Shown: piece after piece, positions 58,484-64,000 of the stretch
How the letters are laid out: each line of letters begins with the position of its first letter
Numbering within the stretch: the first letter of the stretch is position 1
Assembly: GCF_028689785.1 (NCBI RefSeq)
Contig: NZ_JAQVCN010000008.1
Location: forward strand, 1 to 64,000
Source: Zoogloea sp.
GTDB lineage: Bacteria > Pseudomonadota > Gammaproteobacteria > Burkholderiales > Rhodocyclaceae
Length of the DNA: 64,000 nucleotides
Direction: 5' to 3'
Notes under the pieces: model-generated
The model's input: the letters and a program-made list of their open reading frames with translations, nothing else
Databases searched by the model: none
Told to the model about the DNA's origin: nothing
Position numbers and translations under genes: made by a program

Positions 58484-59926
58484 CTACATCAGGAAGATGG
58501 TTGCCAGCCCCAGAAAGATAAAGAAGCCACCCGAGTCGGTGACGGCGGTGATGATGACGCTGGAGCCGACCGCCGGGTCTTGCCCCAGGCGGTTGCGCAT
58601 CATGGGGGCCATTACCCCCACGAAGGCGGCCACCAGCAGGTTGAGCGTCATGGCGGCCGTCATCACCGCGCCGAGCTTGCCGCTGCCGTAGAGGACCCAC
58701 GACAGCACCCCGAGCAGGCCACCCCATACGATTCCGTTGATCAGGGCCACGCCCATCTCCTTTTTCAGGAGGCGGCTGAGGGCGTCGTCCTGGACCTGAC
58801 CCATGGCGATGCCGCGCACGATCATGGTGATGGTCTGATTGCCCGAGTTGCCGCCAATGCCGGCCACGATGGGCATCAGGGCAGCGAGGGCCACCAGCTT
58901 CTCGATGGAGCCTTCAAAAGCACCGATCACCCGGCTGGCGATGAAGGCAGTGACCAGGTTGACGGCCAGCCAGGCCCAGCGGTTCTTCACCGAGTCCCAT
59001 ACGGACGCAAAAATATCTTCCCCTTCCCGCAGACCGGCCTGGTTGAGCAGTTCGTTCTCTGTTTCCTCGCGGATGAAGTCCACCACCGTGGCCACCGTCA
59101 CCCGGCCGACCAGTTTGCGGTGGTAATCCACCACCGGTGCCGACACCAGGTCGTACCGTTCGAAGGCCTGGGCGGCAGTCTCGGCCTCGTCGGAGGGTTC
59201 GAGGGTGAGGGTGTCGGTGAGCATGATCTCGCTCACTTCGGTTTCCGGATCGTTGATGAGCAGCCGGTCGATGGGCAGTACGCCGCGCAAGTGCTCGTCC
59301 CGATCCACCACGAAGAGCTGATCGGTGTGGTCGGGCAGGGCATCGAAGCGGCGCAGGTAGCGCAGCACGACTTCCAGGCTCACGTCCTCGCGCACGGTGA
59401 CCATCTCGAAATCCATCAGCGCGCCGACGGAGTCTTCCGGGTAGGACATGGCGGCGCGCAGCTGCTCGCGCTCTTCCGGGTCTAGGCCCTGATACACCGC
59501 CTCCATCACCTCCCGGGGGAGGTCGGGGGCCAGATCGGCCAGTTCGTCGGCGTCCAGCTGCTCGGCTGCGGCCCGCAGGGAGGCCGGGTCCATGGACTCG
59601 ATGAGGGATTCCCGCACCGCGTCGGAGACTTCGAGCAGGATCTCGCCATCCCGCTCGGCCTTGACCAGGTCCCAGACGAACAGGCGCTCGTCCAGGGGCA
59701 GAGCCTCCAGGATGTGGGCGACGTCGGCGGAGTGCAGGCTGTCGAGCTTGTGGGTCAGCTCGTGGATGTGCTGCTTGTGAACCAGGCTTTCCACCAGGTC
59801 ATGCTTGGGCATGTCCTGGCGATGGACAAGGTCTTCCACCAGTTTGTGGCGGGCGAGCAGGTGCTGCACCTCGCGCAGGTGGATGTCGAGGTCGTCGTGT
59901 TGCTGGAGATCGTCGGCTTCGGCCAT
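58484..59926 (-). CDS. mgtE: MgtE-family magnesium transporter
   Basis: A 480-residue magnesium channel/transporter. The N-terminal superhelical domain (about 30-155) has LHSADVAHILEALPLDER. Two CBS domains (about 165-285) follow; the second has APVVDYHRKLVGRVTVATVV. Five membrane helices (about 315-480) contain the pore segment GGNSGNQTITMIVRG. The start at 59926 gives normal length. It uptakes Mg2+ and is gated by intracellular Mg2+ through the N and CBS domains. Confidence 0.95.
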   Translation of the reverse strand: MAEADDLQQHDDLDIHLREVQHLLARHKLVEDLVHRQDMPKHDLVESLVHKQHIHELTHKLDSLHSADVAHILEALPLDERLFVWDLVKAERDGEILLEVSDAVRESLIESMDPASLRAAAEQLDADELADLAPDLPREVMEAVYQGLDPEEREQLRAAMSYPEDSVGALMDFEMVTVREDVSLEVVLRYLRRFDALPDHTDQLFVVDRDEHLRGVLPIDRLLINDPETEVSEIMLTDTLTLEPSDEAETAAQAFERYDLVSAPVVDYHRKLVGRVTVATVVDFIREETENELLNQAGLREGEDIFASVWDSVKNRWAWLAVNLVTAFIASRVIGAFEGSIEKLVALAALMPIVAGIGGNSGNQTITMIVRGIAMGQVQDDALSRLLKKEMGVALINGIVWGGLLGVLSWVLYGSGKLGAVMTAAMTLNLLVAAFVGVMAPMMRNRLGQDPAVGSSVIITAVTDSGGFFIFLGLATIFLM

Positions 59927-60041
59927 GGTGCTGGTCCCGTGGGCAGCGGGGCGCCGGGCGGCGCGCAGGCTGCGGATTCTACGGCGTTTGCTGCGCCGCG
60001 GCGACGGCCTTTTGCATTGCGGGGCTGGTCGCGGGCAACGC

Positions 60042-61184
60042 TCAGGGCCAGGCGCGGGCGCCGAACATCATGCGCTTGGCCACGAAATGACGGGCGGGTG
60101 GCAGCAGGTCAAGGGCAAACAGCCCTGCACCCCGGGCGTGGCGCAGGGCTGGGGAGGCTGTGCTGAACAGACGCACCAGGCCGTCGGTGAAGCGGATGGT
60201 GCCCTGGCGGTCGAGGCGGCGTTCGCTGGCGTAGGCCTCCAGGTTGGCCGCCGCGCCGGGGTCGCCGCCGGCCCGCAGCAGAATTTGGGCGCAGGCCCAC
60301 ACATCACGTAAGGCGAGGTTGTAGCCCTGGCCGGCAACGGGGTGCAGGGTCTGGGCGGCGTTGCCCAGCCACACCGTGCGTTGGCTCACCGGGTCGGGCC
60401 GGTAGCGCAGCAGCAGGGGGTAGCGGGCGCGGGGCCCCACGCTGGCAAAACGCAGACGGCTGCCGAAGTGGGCCTGCAGGCGGGCCAGGTAGGCCGCGTC
60501 GTCGAGGGCCATCAGGGCGTCGGCTTCGGCCGGGGCGGCGGTGTGGACGATGGCACAGTCGTTTCCGCAGGGCAGCACGGCCAGGGGGCCCTGAGGGGTG
60601 AAACGCTCCCAGGCGCGGTTGCCATGGCCTTCGGCCGGGGTGACGACGGAGATCACGGCGTGTTGGCCATAATCCCGCTCCACCAGGGCGCTGTCGTCCG
60701 CACCCTGGATGCTGCCTTCGGCGCAGGCCGCAAGACGGGCCGACAGGGGCGGGGCGACGGACAGGCTGACGATCACGTCGTCGGCGCCGGCGGCCAGGCC
60801 GGTGACGGTGGCCTTGTCCACGATGGGAATGCCGGCGGCGGCCAGGGCGTCATCCAGGGCCGCGGCCAGGTCACCGGCACCGGCGACGTAGCCGAGGGCA
60901 GGCTGCCCGTATTCGGAGGCCTGCAGCACGGTGCGGCCAAGGCCGCCCTGGTGGGAGACGTGGATGCTCTCGATGGGCGTGGCCGGCAGCTGCGACCAGA
61001 TCCCCAGGCGTTCCAGGGTCAGGCGGGTGCCGTGGGACAAGGCCAGAATGCGCGGGTCATGGCGGGCAGCGCCGCGGGGGCGGGCGTCCACCAGCACCAT
61101 GTCGAGGCCGGCGTCCTTGAGGGCCAGGGCAAGGGTCATCCCTACCGGGCCGGCGCCAATGATGGCGAGATCGTGGCGTTTCAT
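60042..61184 (-). CDS. ubiH: Ubiquinone-biosynthesis FAD hydroxylase, UbiH-like
   Basis: A 380-residue flavin monooxygenase of the UbiH/UbiF/Coq6 family. The FAD-binding motif is LAIIGAGPVGMTLALAL. The middle DPRILALSHGTRLTLERLG and the C-terminal GNAAQTLHPVAGQGYNLALRD are typical; the GNAAQ form resembles UbiH rather than UbiF. It hydroxylates the quinone ring in ubiquinone synthesis. It lies 28 bases after pepP on the same strand, the usual pepP-ubiH order. Confidence 0.9.
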   Translation of the reverse strand: MKRHDLAIIGAGPVGMTLALALKDAGLDMVLVDARPRGAARHDPRILALSHGTRLTLERLGIWSQLPATPIESIHVSHQGGLGRTVLQASEYGQPALGYVAGAGDLAAALDDALAAAGIPIVDKATVTGLAAGADDVIVSLSVAPPLSARLAACAEGSIQGADDSALVERDYGQHAVISVVTPAEGHGNRAWERFTPQGPLAVLPCGNDCAIVHTAAPAEADALMALDDAAYLARLQAHFGSRLRFASVGPRARYPLLLRYRPDPVSQRTVWLGNAAQTLHPVAGQGYNLALRDVWACAQILLRAGGDPGAAANLEAYASERRLDRQGTIRFTDGLVRLFSTASPALRHARGAGLFALDLLPPARHFVAKRMMFGARAWP

Positions 61185-61212
61185 GTGCGGGGGCTCCGGT
61201 GTGTGGGCAGGG

Positions 61213-62532
61213 TCATGCCCGGGCAGCCATCAGGGCTTCGATGTCGGCAACGCTCTTGGGGGTGTCGAGGGTCAGGATGTCGCAGCCGCTGTCGGTCACC
61301 AGGGCGTCATCCTCGATACGGATGCCGATGTTCCAGAAGGCCTCGGGCACGCCGTCGGCGGGGCGGATGTAGCAGCCCGGCTCGACGGTGAGCACATTGC
61401 CCGGCACCAGCGGGCGCCATTCGCCAGCGAGCTTGTATTCACCCGCGTCGTGTACGTCGAGACCCAGCCAGTGGCCGGTGCGGTGCATGTAAAACTGGCG
61501 GTAGCTGCCGGATTCGAGCACGCCGTCCAGGCTGCCTTCGAGCAGGCCCAGGTCGATGAAACCCTGGGCCAGCACCCGGGTGGCGGCGTCATGGGGTTCG
61601 TTCCAGCCGGCGCCTGGGCGGGTGGCGGCAATGGCGGCGGCCTGGGATGCCAGCACCAGCTCGTAGGCGGCCTTCTGGGGGCCGCTGAAGCGGCCGTTCA
61701 CCGGGAAGGTTCGGGTGATGTCGGAGGCGTAGCCGTCGAGTTCGCAGCCGGCATCGATGAGCAGCAGGTCGCCATCCCGCAGCAGGCCGTCGTTTTCAAC
61801 GTAGTGCAGCACGCAGGCGTTGGCGCCGCCGGCCACGATGGAGCCGTAGGCCGGGGCCTGGCTGCCGTGGCGGCGGAACTCGTGGATCAGCTCGGCCTCG
61901 ATCTCGTACTCGTGGGCGCCGGGCCGGGTGGCCTGCATGGCGCGGCGATGGGCGCCGCCGGAGATGCGGGCGGCCTGACGCATGGTGGCCAGCTCGCTGG
62001 CATCCTTGATCAGGCGCATCTCGTCAATGAGGCTGCGCACGTCGCGGATCTGGGTTGGGGCCAGGCAGCCCGTGCGGGCCTGGGCGCGCACCCGGTTGAG
62101 GGCGTCGGTGATCCGGGTGTCCCAGCTGGGCTCGTAGCCCATGGAGTGGAAGATGGCCGGCTGGTTGGCGAGCAGGATGCCGAGCTGGGTGTCCAGTTCG
62201 GCGATGGGGTAGGCCTCGTCGAAGCCGAAGGTCTCCCGGGCGGCCTCGGGGCCGAAGCGGTAGCCGTCCCAGATCTCCCGTTCCATGTCCTTGCTGCGGC
62301 AGAACAGCAGGCTGCGTGGGGTGTCGCCGGCCACCAGCACGAGGACCGCCTCGGGCTCACGGAAACCGGTGAGGTAATAGAAGTAGCTGTCGAAACGGTA
62401 ACCGTAGTGGGTGTCCCGGTTGCGGATGCGCTCCGGGGCGGTGGGGATGATGGCGACGCCGCCGCCTGCGGCCTGCATGGTGGCGAGCAAGCGGGTGCGG
62501 CGGGCCTGAAAAGGGGCGGTGTCGAGGGGCAT
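61213..62532 (-). CDS. pepP: Xaa-Pro aminopeptidase P
   Basis: A 439-residue metallo-aminopeptidase removing N-terminal residues ahead of proline. The N-terminal creatinase-like domain has DSYFYYLTGFREPEAVLVL. The M24 domain has the metal ligands in LLIDAGCELDGYASDITRTFP, the His region HRTGHWLGLDVHD and the Glu ligands in LTVEPGCYI and IGIRIEDDALV. ATG 62532 starts the family; the frame extends upstream through murU in another frame. Confidence 0.95.
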   Translation of the reverse strand: MPLDTAPFQARRTRLLATMQAAGGGVAIIPTAPERIRNRDTHYGYRFDSYFYYLTGFREPEAVLVLVAGDTPRSLLFCRSKDMEREIWDGYRFGPEAARETFGFDEAYPIAELDTQLGILLANQPAIFHSMGYEPSWDTRITDALNRVRAQARTGCLAPTQIRDVRSLIDEMRLIKDASELATMRQAARISGGAHRRAMQATRPGAHEYEIEAELIHEFRRHGSQAPAYGSIVAGGANACVLHYVENDGLLRDGDLLLIDAGCELDGYASDITRTFPVNGRFSGPQKAAYELVLASQAAAIAATRPGAGWNEPHDAATRVLAQGFIDLGLLEGSLDGVLESGSYRQFYMHRTGHWLGLDVHDAGEYKLAGEWRPLVPGNVLTVEPGCYIRPADGVPEAFWNIGIRIEDDALVTDSGCDILTLDTPKSVADIEALMAARA

Positions 62533-62590
62533 GGCGGTATCCGTTGGCTGTATGAGGGATGGACCGTGGCGGCGGGGGAATGTTGCGTGA

Positions 62591-64000
<1,410 letters not shown>

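Overview
The window reads as a stretch of ordinary chromosome from a high-GC Gram-negative bacterium, most likely a betaproteobacterium of the Rhodocyclales (Azospira/Dechlorosoma-like). This is inferred from protein character and gene order (hemCDXY next to ppc, dusB-fis-purH-purD, thiD-thiE-hemL divergent from rubredoxin-pilGHIJ-chpA, murU-amgK). No rRNA is present to confirm it. Coding density is high and almost every gene has a recognisable family. There is no prophage, insertion sequence or CRISPR array.

Layout. 1-517: start of an MSHA-type pilus secretin, running off the left edge. 840-7861: acetate metabolism (acs, yjcH-like, actP) followed by a TctD/TctE-type two-component system. 7943-8018: tRNA-Phe with a consensus promoter and strong terminator. 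8057-13651: a more accessory-looking patch with a decayed CopG-like antitoxin, a solitary O-GlcNAc-transferase-type glycosyltransferase, a beta-keto-acid-cleavage enzyme paired with a hexapeptide acyltransferase, a 48-codon small gene and a divergent LysR regulator. 13770-17366: hemA-prfA-prmC-grxD. 17393-20275: a minus-strand cassette of four genes (Tat-like exported protein, PqqD-like protein, HPr-kinase-related kinase, nucleotidyltransferase), the most novel block here. 20520-25143: a Ser/Thr kinase fused to a cyclic-nucleotide-binding domain, argH and an AlgZ/AlgR-type two-component pair. 25207-36297: ygiQ, ppc, hemCDXY, ahpC, hemF. 36364-45610: a CHMI-like isomerase, purD, purH, fis, dusB, mtgA, aroE, a TonB-like protein and an RNase II-family protein. 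45689-55535: the twitching-motility chemotaxis operon (rubredoxin, pilG, pilH, pilI, pilJ, a 2014-residue chpA/pilL). 55627-58398: thiD, thiE, hemL. 58484-64000: mgtE, ubiH, pepP, murU and a partial amgK.

How the genes work together. Seven heme genes (hemA, hemL, hemC, hemD, hemX, hemY, hemF) lie in four separate loci. acs and actP make an acetate uptake and activation unit. pilGHIJ-chpA form one complete signalling array controlling type IV pili. murU and amgK form the anabolic peptidoglycan-recycling shunt. The 17.4-20.3 kb cassette has the parts list of a peptide- or protein-modification system: a PqqD-type recognition domain, a P-loop kinase, a nucleotidyltransferase and a small exported candidate substrate. 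Its chemistry is unknown.
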